DNA of 37,500 nt. Source: Deltaproteobacteria bacterium. Lineage in GTDB: Bacteria > Myxococcota_A > UBA9160 > G020347605. The position numbers and the translations under genes are program-made. Numbering within the stretch: position 1 is the first letter of the stretch; the number at the start of each line of letters is the position of its first letter. The stretch spans positions 3,235,703 to 3,273,202 of the forward strand of contig CP070734.1 in assembly GCA_020347605.1 (NCBI GenBank), in the 5' to 3' direction. Shown piece after piece: positions 14,843 through 23,072 of this stretch. The notes under the pieces are model-generated. The model made no database searches and was not told the origin of the DNA. It worked only from the letters and a program-made list of their open reading frames with translations.

Positions 14843-16159
14843 ATGCTTTTCGCTCGTCGCTATCGATTCGCCTGGGCGGCCGCCGTCCTGGGTCTCGCCA
14901 CGCCCACGCTGGCGCAGGAGGACGCCACCGTGACGGGTCCGGCCTTCAAGGAAGGCGACGTCATCACGTACGACAAGATCGAGGCCCTGCGTCCCTACCT
15001 CCCGGAGGAGTTCTGGGCCAATCGGGACTTCTTCTTCTACGAGGGGATGAAGCTCGAGATCGGCCCCTCCCACCGCGACTACTCGCAGGCCAAGGAGTTC
15101 ATCGCGGCCACCGAGCGCTTCAAGGGCCAGGCGCGGATCGGGCCCGACGACAGCCTCGAGAACTACACCGCAGGCGAGCCCTTCCCGATCGACGAGGTCG
15201 ACTGCACCGGCGACCCCCAGGCGGGTACCAAGATCATCTGGGACTTCGACTATCGCTGGCGGGGAGACGGGACGCAGACGCACTTCTTCTACTCGTACTG
15301 GGATCGCGGCGAGCAGCTCCCGCTGTACTACGAGGGCACCTCGAAGCGCATCCAGCTGGCCCACCGCGTCGAGGCGGAATACCTGGACAAGCAGGACGGC
15401 GACCTGTTCCGGGGCGAGAAGCGCAAGAACGCCTTTGGCGTCGAGGTCACGGCGCCGTTCGACGCGCGCGGGATCGCCCTCATGACCTACCGCTACAAGG
15501 CGGCCGACAATCCGCAGGCCGAGTCGAAGAACGACGACACCTGGGTCTACGTGCCGACGCTGCGCCGCGTGCGCCGCATTTCGACGGCCCAGCGCACCGA
15601 CGCGGTCTCTGGAACCGACTTCACCTTCGACGATCTGTTCAGCTTCTCGGGAATCGTTCCGCAGTATACGTGGCAGTGCCTCGGCGAGATGGAAATCATC
15701 GCGCCGATGAACTCGAAGGTCCGGGCCTATCCGTACACGAAGGACCACAACTTCGGCCCCTACGGCCTCTCGTACGCCGACGACAACTGGGAGCTGCGTC
15801 ACGCGCTGAAGATCCGCTTCGTCCCCAAGAACCCGGATCACCCGTACCACCACAAGGACATCTACATCGACAAGCAGACGTTGAATCCGCTCTACTCGTT
15901 CGCGTACGACCAGAAGGAAGAGCTCTGGAAGATCCTCTGGCACAACAATCGCTGGAGCGAGGACGATCGCGACTACTACCAGGGCTGGGACGGCGTGCCC
16001 GAGCCGCGTGACCTGCACGTGGTGTCGGACATCATCGCGAACATCCAGACCGGCACCGGCAACCGCATCGAGTTCTGGGACAACCACGGAACGCCCCTCA
16101 AGAGCAAGGGCAAGGTGCGGCGCTACATCGACGTCGGTCGTCTTACGCGCGGGCGCTGA
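14843..16159 (+). CDS. DUF1329 periplasmic protein, copy 2
   Basis: 438 residues, colinear with copy 1 over its whole length with a one-residue shift in the signal peptide. The signal peptide (RYRFAWAAAVLGLATPTLA) is cleaved before QEDATV. Differences from copy 1 are spread evenly, with the densest changes at residues about 75-90 and 165-195 (for example EAEYLDKQDGDLF for ERSYLDEHGGDMF). The core motif around NDDTWVYVPTLRRVRR and the C-terminus are unchanged. AAGGAG lies 6 bases before the ATG. Retention of two such similar copies with separate promoters suggests dosage need or specialisation for different ligands (inference). It ends 10 bases from the convergent HCCA-isomerase-like gene. Confidence 0.93.
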   Translation: MLFARRYRFAWAAAVLGLATPTLAQEDATVTGPAFKEGDVITYDKIEALRPYLPEEFWANRDFFFYEGMKLEIGPSHRDYSQAKEFIAATERFKGQARIGPDDSLENYTAGEPFPIDEVDCTGDPQAGTKIIWDFDYRWRGDGTQTHFFYSYWDRGEQLPLYYEGTSKRIQLAHRVEAEYLDKQDGDLFRGEKRKNAFGVEVTAPFDARGIALMTYRYKAADNPQAESKNDDTWVYVPTLRRVRRISTAQRTDAVSGTDFTFDDLFSFSGIVPQYTWQCLGEMEIIAPMNSKVRAYPYTKDHNFGPYGLSYADDNWELRHALKIRFVPKNPDHPYHHKDIYIDKQTLNPLYSFAYDQKEELWKILWHNNRWSEDDRDYYQGWDGVPEPRDLHVVSDIIANIQTGTGNRIEFWDNHGTPLKSKGKVRRYIDVGRLTRGR

Positions 16160-16169
16160 GCCGCGACGA

Positions 16170-16766
16170 CTACGCTTCGCGCTGCTTCTCGATGAAGTAG
16201 CGCGCCAGCTCGAAGCGGTCGTTGCCCCAGAACATCTCGTCGCCGACGAAGAGCGTGGGGACGCCGAACACGCCGCGCTCGATCGCCGCCTGCGTGTCGG
16301 CGCGCAGGCGGCTCTCGAGCTCGTCGGACTGGGCGCGCGCCAGCGCGGCCTGGGCGTCGAGTCCGGCGGCGCCGAGCAGCGAACCCACCAGCTCCGGGTC
16401 CGCCACGTCGCGCGCCTCGGCCCAGCGCGCGCGGTACGCCGGATAGTGATACTCGCGGAAGCGGCCCTCGTCGGAGGCGACCAGGGCGCCCTTCAGCAGC
16501 AGCCGCGTGTCGGGCCGCTCCCGGCGCCCCGCCTTGGCGAACTCCGCGCCGATCATCTCCGCCCAGTGCATGAGATCGGCGGGGTAGTAGCGCTTCTTGC
16601 GGTCTCCGGGCGGGGCCCCCTTGCGAGCCGTCGGCTCCACGAGCGCCGCCAGATGGACCGGACGGAAATCGATCACCGCGCCCAGGTCCCGGAAGTAGGC
16701 CTCCACGCGGCAGCTTCCGAGGTAGGCCCACGGGCAGGCGTAGTCGAAGTAGAAGGGAATCTCCAT
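16170..16766 (-). CDS. DsbA-fold protein, 2-hydroxychromene-2-carboxylate isomerase-like
   Basis: 198 residues with a thioredoxin core and inserted helical domain. The N-terminus reads FYFDYACPWAYLGSCRVE. Only the first cysteine of a CxxC is kept (CPWA), so a disulfide oxidoreductase role is unlikely. The cis-proline region FGVPTLFVGDEMFWGNDRF is the hallmark of the HCCA isomerase/GST-kappa branch. Members bind glutathione and isomerise aromatic ring-cleavage intermediates; no naphthalene pathway genes are nearby, so the substrate is open. There is no signal peptide. GAGGAG precedes the ATG, and a TAGACT -10-like hexamer lies about 27 bases upstream. Confidence 0.85.
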   Translation of the reverse strand: MEIPFYFDYACPWAYLGSCRVEAYFRDLGAVIDFRPVHLAALVEPTARKGAPPGDRKKRYYPADLMHWAEMIGAEFAKAGRRERPDTRLLLKGALVASDEGRFREYHYPAYRARWAEARDVADPELVGSLLGAAGLDAQAALARAQSDELESRLRADTQAAIERGVFGVPTLFVGDEMFWGNDRFELARYFIEKQREA

Positions 16767-16792
16767 GCTGCGGCTCCTCGAGGTTCGCGACG

Positions 16793-16798
16793 AGTCTA
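16793..16798 (-). promoter_or_regulatory. -10-like TAGACT for the HCCA-isomerase-like gene
   Basis: The minus strand reads GCTAGACTCGTCGCG. The leader would be about 20 bases and includes GAGGAG. No -35 was recognised. Confidence 0.42.
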
Positions 16799-16856
16799 GC
16801 GTCTCGGCGCCCGCAGCCCGTCTCGAAATTGCGGCCGCAGCGCCCGGGATTCGTGA

Positions 16857-16862
16857 GATGAT
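16857..16862 (+). promoter_or_regulatory. Weak -10-like GATGAT before the quinone oxidoreductase
   Basis: GATGAT is followed by GCGCCG and then the ATG at 16869. The 6-base spacing and the lack of a Shine-Dalgarno copy the leaderless arrangement seen elsewhere, but the first base is G rather than T. Confidence 0.22.
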
Positions 16863-16868
16863 GCGCCG

Positions 16869-17840
16869 ATGAGCTCGGCGATCTGGATCCGCAACACCGG
16901 AGGCCCCGAGGTGATGAAGCTCGAGTCCCACGACCCGGGCGCGCCGGGCGCGGGCTGTGTGCGGATCCGGAATCGCGCCGCCGGGGTGAACTTCATCGAC
17001 GTGTACTTCCGGACGGGGCTGTACCCGCGGCCCCTGCCCTTCGTGGCGGGCCTCGAGGGCGCGGGCCGCGTCGAGGCGGTGGGGCCGGGCGTGGAGGCGC
17101 CGCGGCTCGGCGAGCGCGTGGCGTGGGCGGGCGTGCCGGGCTCGTACGCGGACGCGGTGGTCGGACCCGCCGACCGCGTCGTGCGGATTCCCGACGCGGT
17201 CTCCGACGAGACGGCCGCGGCGGCCATGCTGCAGGGCATGACGGCCCATTACCTGGTGCACGGGACCCGCTCGACGCGGCCGGGCGACGTCGCGCTGGTC
17301 CACGCCGCCGCGGGCGGCGCCGGGTTGCTGCTCGTGCAGATGCTCAAGGCGGCCGGCGCGACCGTGATCGGAACGTGTTCGACCGCCGAGAAGGAGGCGC
17401 TCGCGCGCGAGGCGGGCGCCGATCACGTGGTGCGATACACCGAGTGCGACTTCAGCGAGGAGGTCCGTCGCCGGACCGACGGGCGGGGCGCGGACGTCGT
17501 CTACGACTCGGTCGGTCGGTCGACCTTCGAAGGCAGCCTCCGGTCGCTTCGACCGCGCGGGCTTCTGGTCCTGTTCGGACAGTCCAGCGGCACGCTGCCC
17601 CCCTTCGAGCTCCAGAGACTCAACGACCTCGGCTCCCTGTTCGTGACGCGACCGTCGCTGGCCCACTATACGCGCGATCGCGCCGAGCTCGAGCTGCGCG
17701 CCAACGCGGTGCTCGGCGCCGTCGCGGACGGATCCCTGCGCGTGCGCATCGGCGCCCGCTTCGCGCTCGGCGACGCGGCCGACGCGCACCGCGCCCTCGA
17801 GGGCCGGCAGACCACGGGCAAGGTCCTGCTGCTGCCCTGA
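16869..17840 (+). CDS. Zinc-independent quinone oxidoreductase (MDR superfamily)
   Basis: 323 residues. The substrate domain has NRAAGVNFIDVYFRTGLYP and PFVAGLEGAGRVEAVGPGV. The coenzyme domain has VHAAAGGAGLLLVQMLKAAGA, the A-A-x-G-G-x-G loop of NADPH-using QOR proteins, and YDSVGRSTFEGSLRSLRPRG. No zinc-ligand cysteines or GHE motif are present, which separates it from the alcohol dehydrogenase at 32465. It should reduce quinones or enones one electron or one hydride at a time in the cytoplasm. It lacks a Shine-Dalgarno and may be leaderless. The SnoaL-like gene follows 31 bases downstream. Confidence 0.9.
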   Translation: MSSAIWIRNTGGPEVMKLESHDPGAPGAGCVRIRNRAAGVNFIDVYFRTGLYPRPLPFVAGLEGAGRVEAVGPGVEAPRLGERVAWAGVPGSYADAVVGPADRVVRIPDAVSDETAAAAMLQGMTAHYLVHGTRSTRPGDVALVHAAAGGAGLLLVQMLKAAGATVIGTCSTAEKEALAREAGADHVVRYTECDFSEEVRRRTDGRGADVVYDSVGRSTFEGSLRSLRPRGLLVLFGQSSGTLPPFELQRLNDLGSLFVTRPSLAHYTRDRAELELRANAVLGAVADGSLRVRIGARFALGDAADAHRALEGRQTTGKVLLLP

Positions 17841-17871
17841 CGCGTCGGCGCATCCATGAGCGAGGCCATCC

Positions 17872-18261
17872 ATGAATGAACACCCCAACGCGAAGCTCGC
17901 AAAGCGCATCTGGCTCGCCGCCTCGACGGGCGATGTCGAAGCCCTGTCCGATCTCGTCGCCGACGACGTCGTCTGGCACTCGGTGGGACGCACACCCTGG
18001 TCGGGCATGCACAGGGGTCGCGACGCGGTGCTCGCCTTCCTGGCCAGCATCGGGAGCTCCGCCGAAATCTTCAATTCGGATCTGCGGGACGTGCTCGCCA
18101 ACGACGAGCGCGCCATCCTGCTGGCTCGCATGACGGGACGTCGCGGACACAAGAAGCTCGACGTGGGCTACGTGCTGATCTACGAGATCGGCGAGGGCCG
18201 CGTGCAGGAGATCCGCGCGATCCCGTTCGACCCGGTGGCCGTCGACGAGTTCTGGGGATAG
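17872..18261 (+). CDS. SnoaL/NTF2-like protein
   Basis: 129 residues forming one NTF2-type domain: NAKLAKRIWLAASTGDVEALSDLVADDVVWHS, then a central GMHRGRDAVLAFLASI, then strand-rich VGYVLIYEIGEGRVQEIRAI and a C-terminal DEFWG. This is the SnoaL-like subclass that includes polyketide cyclases, dehydratases and many uncharacterised proteins. A His (WHS) and acidic residues line the expected pocket, but a reaction cannot be named. The start is at 17872, with GAGG 6 bases upstream. A nearer upstream ATG in another frame stops after seven codons. It probably shares a transcript with the quinone oxidoreductase. Confidence 0.82.
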   Translation: MNEHPNAKLAKRIWLAASTGDVEALSDLVADDVVWHSVGRTPWSGMHRGRDAVLAFLASIGSSAEIFNSDLRDVLANDERAILLARMTGRRGHKKLDVGYVLIYEIGEGRVQEIRAIPFDPVAVDEFWG

Positions 18262-18338
18262 CGATCCTGCCGGGCCTCGTCCTCGCTCATCGCTCGGACT
18301 CGGGCTTCCGGCCTTCGCTCGCCTTCGGCTCGCTGCGC

Positions 18339-18362
18339 GTCGGCCGACGTTCGTCGGCCGAC
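18339..18362. terminator. Perfect 10-bp hairpin between convergent genes
   Basis: GTCGGCCGAC, then GTTC, then GTCGGCCGAC: each arm is itself a palindrome, so the arms are both inverted and direct repeats. It abuts the stop of the EamA gene and follows the SnoaL gene by 77 bases. No T-tract follows, so it may need Rho or act as a 3'-end stabiliser for either strand. Confidence 0.45.
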
Positions 18363-19270
18363 TAGCCGAGCAACACCAGGGCGATTCCCACCACGACGAG
18401 CGCCACGCCCGGAAGCTGGCGCCACACCTCGCGCTCCTTCCACACGAGCAGGGCCAACGCCACGGCCAGGATCGCTTCGATCTGGCCGACCGCCTTCACG
18501 TAGGCGACCAGCGTCAACGAGTAGGCCCAGAACCAGCACAGGCTGCCGAAGAAGGCCGCGGCGCCAATCAGCACCATGCGCGGCCAGTGGGCGCGCACGC
18601 GGCGGAACTCCGCGGAGCCGACCGCGAGCAGCCAGACCGACAGGATCGCGACCTCCATCCAGGTGGTGTGGAACAGCGTGTGGGCGGCCGCCTCGAAGCG
18701 AGCGCTCCCCACGCGCGGATTGGCGCCGACGAACGCGCCGATGGCTTCCTTCAGCATGAAGCTCGCCAGCACCAGCAGCACCGCGCAGGCCAGGGCGAGC
18801 AGCGAGCCCGCGTCGACGTGGAAGGCGCGCCGCCAGCCGGCCGGGCCGCCCTCGCGTCCCAGGTTCATGACCAGCGCGCCGGCACCGCAGGCGACGACAC
18901 CGAGCCAGCCCAGCGCCGACGGATCCTCCCCGAACAGCGCCACGCCGACGAGCGCGGTGATCACCACCTCGAGCTTGTGGAACAGGATCGACTGGGCGAA
19001 GTTGGCGCGCTGGAACGCCGCGATGAGCGCCACGTTGCCGAGGAGCTGCGTCAGGGCGGTTGCCAGGCAGTAGCCGTAGAAGGCCGGCGGGGTGTGCGGC
19101 CAGCCGTGTCGCACCACGAGCGCGGCGACCAGTAGCGCCGCAAACGGCAGGTTGAACGCGAACCGGGACCAGCTGTTCAGCGCCGGCGTGATCCGGCCGA
19201 CCAGACTGCGCGACAGCGCGTTGCGGGCGGTCTGGAAGCAGCCGGCGGCGAACGCGACCGAGACCCACAT
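18362..19270 (-). CDS. EamA/DMT-superfamily transporter
   Basis: 302 residues with ten predicted hydrophobic segments in two repeats. The first repeat has ARNALSRSLVGRITPALNSW and a GNVALIAAFQRANFAQSILFHKLEVVITALVGV stretch. The second has FGSLCWFWAYSLTLVAYVKAVGQIEAILAVALALLVWKER. These A-x-x-Q/S-x-x-x-x-K and E-A-I-L-A-V-x-L-A-x-x-x-x-x-E patterns are EamA hallmarks. It is an inner-membrane exporter or permease of small metabolites; the substrate is unknown. There is no Shine-Dalgarno before the ATG, and a TAGAAT -10-like hexamer ends 7 bases from it, so a leaderless mRNA is predicted. The gene is divergent from the isocitrate dehydrogenase. Confidence 0.87.
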   Translation of the reverse strand: MWVSVAFAAGCFQTARNALSRSLVGRITPALNSWSRFAFNLPFAALLVAALVVRHGWPHTPPAFYGYCLATALTQLLGNVALIAAFQRANFAQSILFHKLEVVITALVGVALFGEDPSALGWLGVVACGAGALVMNLGREGGPAGWRRAFHVDAGSLLALACAVLLVLASFMLKEAIGAFVGANPRVGSARFEAAAHTLFHTTWMEVAILSVWLLAVGSAEFRRVRAHWPRMVLIGAAAFFGSLCWFWAYSLTLVAYVKAVGQIEAILAVALALLVWKEREVWRQLPGVALVVVGIALVLLG

Positions 19271-19277
19271 CGGCGCG

Positions 19278-19283
19278 ATTCTA
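19278..19283 (-). promoter_or_regulatory. -10-like TAGAAT for the EamA gene (leaderless candidate)
   Basis: The minus strand reads GTAGAATCGCGCCG then ATG. The hexamer ends 7 bases before the start codon, so transcription should begin at or next to the A of ATG. No Shine-Dalgarno is present. It is nearly identical to the element at 1802-1807. Confidence 0.42.
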
Positions 19284-19312
19284 CGGGATGGAGGCGGCGC
19301 GCGGATCGCAAC

Positions 19313-20320
19313 ATGTCACACACCATCTGTCTGATACCGGGCGACGGCATCGGTCCCGAGGTCACGCGCGCGGCGCGCCGGGTGATGGACGCGGCGTGCC
19401 CGGGGATCGATTGGATCGAGCTCCCGGCGGGTGCCGCGGCGGCCGCGGAGTTCGGCGACGTCCTGCCCGAGCGGACGATCGAGGCCATCGAGGAGCACCG
19501 GCTGGCGCTCAAGGGCCCGCTCACCACGCCGGTCGGCCACGGCTTCGCGAGCGTGAACGTCCGGCTCCGCAAGCACTTCAACCTGTACGCCGCAGTGCGG
19601 CCGGTGCGTTCCATGCCCGGAATCCGGACGCGCTACGAGGACGTGGACCTGGTCGTGATCCGGGAGAACACCGAGGGGCTCTACTCGGGCCTGGAGCACG
19701 AGGTCGTGCCGGGCGTCGTCGAGAGCCTCAAGATCGCCACGCGCGCCGGCTGCGAGCGGATCGCGCGCTTCGCGTTTCGCTACGCCCGGGAGCGGGGCCG
19801 GCGCAAGGTCACGGTCTTCCACAAGGCGAACATCATGAAGCTCTCGGACGGGCTGTTCCTGGACTGCGCGCGCAGCATGCACGCCGCCCTGGCGTCCGAG
19901 GTCGAGTTCGAGGAGCGGATCATCGACAACGGCTGCATGCAGCTCGTGCGCGACCCCGCGCAGTTCGACGTGCTGCTGCTCGAGAACCTGTACGGAGACG
20001 TGGTCAGCGACCTGTGCGCCGGCCTGGTCGGCGGTCTGGGCGTCGTGCCGGGATCCAACATCGGCGACGACTGCGCCGTGTTCGAGGCCGTGCACGGAAG
20101 CGCGCCGGATATCGCCGGGAAGAATCTGGCCAATCCCCTCGCGCTCATCATGAGCGGCGTGATGCTGCTCAACCACATCGGGGAGAGCCGCTCGGCGGAG
20201 CGCATCAAGGCCGCCTACGACGCCGTCCTCGCACGAGAAAACCCGGCGGAGCGAACGCGCGACATCGGCGGTCGCGCCACCACCGAGGCATTCACGGACG
20301 CGATCCTCCGGCGGCTCTGA
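19313..20320 (+). CDS. NAD-dependent isocitrate dehydrogenase family protein
   Basis: 335 residues of the beta-decarboxylating dehydrogenase family. Seen in order: the start ICLIPGDGIGPEV, the substrate loop SVNVRLRKHFNLYAAVRPVR, the IRENTEGLYSGLEHEV block, the catalytic Lys region FHKANIMKLSDGLF, the metal site LENLYGDVVSDL, and HGSAPDIAGKNLANP. The Asp-Ile in APDIAG, where NADP enzymes have Lys-Tyr, indicates NAD. ENTEGLYSGLEHE is typical of NAD-isocitrate dehydrogenase, with homoisocitrate dehydrogenase as the main alternative. It runs a TCA-cycle step in the cytoplasm. No good Shine-Dalgarno lies close to the ATG; a GGAGG about 20 bases upstream is too far. Confidence 0.9.
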   Translation: MSHTICLIPGDGIGPEVTRAARRVMDAACPGIDWIELPAGAAAAAEFGDVLPERTIEAIEEHRLALKGPLTTPVGHGFASVNVRLRKHFNLYAAVRPVRSMPGIRTRYEDVDLVVIRENTEGLYSGLEHEVVPGVVESLKIATRAGCERIARFAFRYARERGRRKVTVFHKANIMKLSDGLFLDCARSMHAALASEVEFEERIIDNGCMQLVRDPAQFDVLLLENLYGDVVSDLCAGLVGGLGVVPGSNIGDDCAVFEAVHGSAPDIAGKNLANPLALIMSGVMLLNHIGESRSAERIKAAYDAVLARENPAERTRDIGGRATTEAFTDAILRRL

Positions 20321-20331
20321 CGGCGTCCGCC

Positions 20332-20337
20332 TATACT
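20332..20337 (+). promoter_or_regulatory. -10-like TATACT for the mla operon
   Basis: CTATACTCGCCGCG lies 12 bases after the isocitrate dehydrogenase stop. Transcription would start near 20344, leaving a leader of about 8 bases to the GTG at 20352 or 17 to the ATG at 20361. No -35 was recognised. Confidence 0.4.
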
Positions 20338-20360
20338 CGCCGCGAACTCCGGTGACGCGG

Positions 20361-21497
20361 ATGAGCGGAAACGAGCAGAGCGGCGCGCGAATCGAGAGCA
20401 GTCGCGACCCGTCCGGCCAGACCCTGCTTTCGATCCGGGGGCGTCTCGATTCCACCTCGGCCGCCGGCGTCTGGCGCCGGCTGCTCGAGCTCGGCCGAGC
20501 CGCGGGCGCGTCCGGGCTGGTCGTCGACGCCTCGGCGCTGGAGTACTGCGACGGTGCCGGGGCGAGCCTGCTCGTCGCGCTCGAACGACAGCAGCGCGAG
20601 GCCGGTGGCGGCTTTCACGTGCGCGGTCTGCGCGAAGAGTTCCAGAAGCTCGTCGAGATGATCGAGCCGGCCCCCGCGCGCGTCGAAGCGGCGCCCGAGC
20701 ACCGCGAGGGCTTCTTCGAGGGGATCGGCCGGGCGACGCTCCGGCTGCTGTCGGACACGCGCACGCTCATGGTGTTCGTGGGCGAGCTCACGGTCATGCT
20801 CGGGCGTGCGCTGCGCCATCCGCGGCAGCTGCGCTTCAAGGACCTGTTCCTGGTGGCGGAGCGCGCGGGCATCGGCGCGATTCCGATCGTGACGCTGGTC
20901 GGCTTCCTGCTGGGCCTGATCCTGGCGTTCCAGTCGGCGATTCCGATGCAGCGCTTCGGCGCGCAGATCTTCGTGGCGGACCTGCTCGGCATCTCGCTCC
21001 TGCGCGAGCTGGGACCGCTGATGGCCGCCATCCTGCTCACGGCGCGCTCGGGCTCCGCCTTCGCGGCCGAGATCGGCACCATGAAGGTGAACGAGGAGGT
21101 CGACGCGCTCACCACGATGGGGCTCGAGCCGGTGAGCTTCCTCGCCGTCCCGCGCGTGCTCGCGGCCGTCGTGGTGGTCCCGGTGCTGGCCATGCTCACG
21201 AACGTGGCGGGTCTGGCCGGCGGCGCGCTGATGTTCCAGACCCTGGATTTCCCGCTGGTCACCTACGTGAACCGGGTCGTCGCCGCCACCAGCCTCGGCG
21301 ATTTCGTCGGCGGGCTCTTCAAGTCGTTCGTGTTCGGCATCGTGGTGGCCGCCGTCGGCTGCCTGCGCGGGCTCCAGACCGGCAAGGGCGCGGAGGCGGT
21401 GGGCGAGTCGACCACCAGCGCCGTGGTGAGCGGCATCGTGTTGATCGCATTCATCGACGGCATCTTCGCCGTGGTCTTCTACGCCATGGGAATCTGA
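20361..21497 (+). CDS. mlaE: STAS-MlaE lipid ABC transporter permease
   Basis: 378 residues. An N-terminal STAS domain (about 15-95: SIRGRLDSTSAAGVWRRLLE, then LEYCDGAGASLLVAL) is fused to the MlaE permease (about 130-378). The permease shows LVGFLLGLILAFQSAIPMQRFG, LRELGPLMAAILLTARSGSAFAAEIGTMKVNEEVDAL and the C-terminal ALTTMGLEP/GIVLIAFIDGIFAVVFYAMGI segments. MlaE forms the inner-membrane channel that moves phospholipids between membranes. The fused STAS takes the place of a separate MlaB. A GTG nine bases upstream (20352) is an alternative start. No strong Shine-Dalgarno supports either; I chose ATG. Confidence 0.9.
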   Translation: MSGNEQSGARIESSRDPSGQTLLSIRGRLDSTSAAGVWRRLLELGRAAGASGLVVDASALEYCDGAGASLLVALERQQREAGGGFHVRGLREEFQKLVEMIEPAPARVEAAPEHREGFFEGIGRATLRLLSDTRTLMVFVGELTVMLGRALRHPRQLRFKDLFLVAERAGIGAIPIVTLVGFLLGLILAFQSAIPMQRFGAQIFVADLLGISLLRELGPLMAAILLTARSGSAFAAEIGTMKVNEEVDALTTMGLEPVSFLAVPRVLAAVVVVPVLAMLTNVAGLAGGALMFQTLDFPLVTYVNRVVAATSLGDFVGGLFKSFVFGIVVAAVGCLRGLQTGKGAEAVGESTTSAVVSGIVLIAFIDGIFAVVFYAMGI

Positions 21498-21501
21498 GGC
21501 G

Positions 21502-22284
21502 GTGGCGAACGATCCGATCATTCGCGTCGAAGAACTGACCGCGAAGTACGGCGACAACGTCGTCTTCGACCGCGTATCGTTCGAGGTGATGCGCGGCGAG
21601 GTGTTCATCATCCTGGGCGGCTCGGGCTGCGGCAAGAGCACCATGCTCAAGCACATGATCGGCCTCTACACCCCGTTCGCCGGCCGCGTCCGGATCCAGG
21701 GGGACGACATCACGCGCGCCGAGGGAGAGGTGCGGCGGCGGATCCTGCGCCGGCTCGGCGTCATGTACCAGTCGGGCGCGCTGTTCGGGTCGATGACCCT
21801 GCTCGAGAACGTGCGGCTGCCGCTCGAGGAGTTCACCGACTACCCGCCGGAGGCGATGGACGCGATCGCCGCCTCGAAGCTCCGGCTGGTCCAGCTCGAG
21901 GGCTTCGAGGACTACATGCCCGCGGACATCAGCGGCGGCATGAAGAAGCGGGCCGCCATCGCGCGCGCGATGGCGCTCGAGCCCGAGATCCTGTTCCTCG
22001 ACGAGCCGTCGGCGGGGCTGGATCCGATCACCTCGGCCGAGCTCGACGCCACGATCCTGCGGCTGTCGCGGACCCTCGGCGTGACGTTCGTGGTGGTCAC
22101 GCACGAGCTGCCGAGCATCTACACCATCGCGGATCGGGTGATCATGCTCGACAAGGAGACCAAGGGGATCATCGCGACGGGAACTCCCGCGGAGCTGCGC
22201 GACCACTGCGAGAACGACTGGGTGCGGCGCTTCTTCCTGCGGGAGACCGCCGCGGGGGGTGAGCCGGAGGTGCGGACGACATGA
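21502..22284 (+). CDS. mlaF: Mla-type ABC transporter ATPase
   Basis: 260 residues from a GTG, four bases after mlaE. Walker A is GGSGCGKST (39-47), the Q-loop is in VMYQSGALF, the signature is ISGGMKKRAAIARAM (143-157), Walker B is ILFLDEP (163-169), and the H-loop is His201 in VTHEL. SGALFGSMTLLENV is typical of the MlaF branch. It powers the MlaE permease from the cytoplasmic side. The stop overlaps the mlaD start as ATGA. Confidence 0.93.
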   Translation: MANDPIIRVEELTAKYGDNVVFDRVSFEVMRGEVFIILGGSGCGKSTMLKHMIGLYTPFAGRVRIQGDDITRAEGEVRRRILRRLGVMYQSGALFGSMTLLENVRLPLEEFTDYPPEAMDAIAASKLRLVQLEGFEDYMPADISGGMKKRAAIARAMALEPEILFLDEPSAGLDPITSAELDATILRLSRTLGVTFVVVTHELPSIYTIADRVIMLDKETKGIIATGTPAELRDHCENDWVRRFFLRETAAGGEPEVRTT

Positions 22285-23072
22285 GTGCAGAAGCCAGATA
22301 CTTCCGGGTGGGCGTCTTCGTGTTCGCCGGGGCGATCCTGATCGGATCCTGCGCCGTGATGCTGGGCGGTGGCGAGCTCTTCAAGAAGAAGCTCCTGATG
22401 GAGACCTACTTCGACGAGGCGGTCACGGGCCTCGAGGTCGGGTCTCCGGTCAAGCTGCTCGGAGTGCCGATCGGGAAGGTCGCGGGCATCGCCTTCGTGA
22501 CGCAGCAGTACGAGCTGCCGTCGAGGGAGGCCGAGCTCCGGAACGCGCAGAGGATCCGCGTGCTGATGGAGATCACGCCGCCGGCGGATCCCGAGCTCGA
22601 GATGAGTTCGGACGAGCGTCACGCCCGGGTGGCGCAGATGATCGACCGGGGTCTGCGGCTGCAGCTCTCGACGGGCATCCTGACCGGTCAGTCGATCGTC
22701 CAGGGCACCTTCCTGGACCCGAAGAGGTTCCCGGCCATGGAGCTCGACTGGGAGCCCCGGCACCTCTACGTCCCGTCGGCGCCGAGTACCGGCGCGCAGA
22801 TCTCGTCGGCGGCCGAGCGCATCTTCGAGAAGCTCGAGGCGGTCGAGGTGGACAAGGTCGTGGAGAACCTCGATTCGCTGATCTCCGACCTCCGGAGCAC
22901 CAACCGGCGGGCCCAGCGCGCCATCGACGGCAGCCGCTACGACCTCCAGGTGACGCTCGAGAACCTGCGCGTCACCTCGGACAACCTACGCGACCTGTCG
23001 GACACGCTGCGCTCGCAGCCGTCGCTCCTGATCCGCGGCGGCGCGCCGGAGCGCGCGGAGCCGGTCCGATGA
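22281..23072 (+). CDS. mlaD: MlaD/MCE-domain protein
   Basis: 263 residues. One N-terminal membrane helix (about 8-28: RVGVFVFAGAILIGSCAVML) is followed by an MCE domain (about 40-135: TYFDEAVTGLEVGSPVKLLGVPIGKVAGI). A second block of GRLRLQLSTGILTGQSIVQG type follows, and then a helical tail rich in Asn, Leu and Ser (VVENLDSLISDLRSTNRRAQ). MCE proteins form hexameric rings that carry lipids across the periplasm. The MCE domain here has an insert (PSREAELRNAQRIRVLMEITPP) compared with E. coli MlaD, so it is closer to the longer proteobacterial MCE proteins. ATGA overlap at both ends indicates one polycistronic unit. Confidence 0.92.
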   Translation: MSAEARYFRVGVFVFAGAILIGSCAVMLGGGELFKKKLLMETYFDEAVTGLEVGSPVKLLGVPIGKVAGIAFVTQQYELPSREAELRNAQRIRVLMEITPPADPELEMSSDERHARVAQMIDRGLRLQLSTGILTGQSIVQGTFLDPKRFPAMELDWEPRHLYVPSAPSTGAQISSAAERIFEKLEAVEVDKVVENLDSLISDLRSTNRRAQRAIDGSRYDLQVTLENLRVTSDNLRDLSDTLRSQPSLLIRGGAPERAEPVR

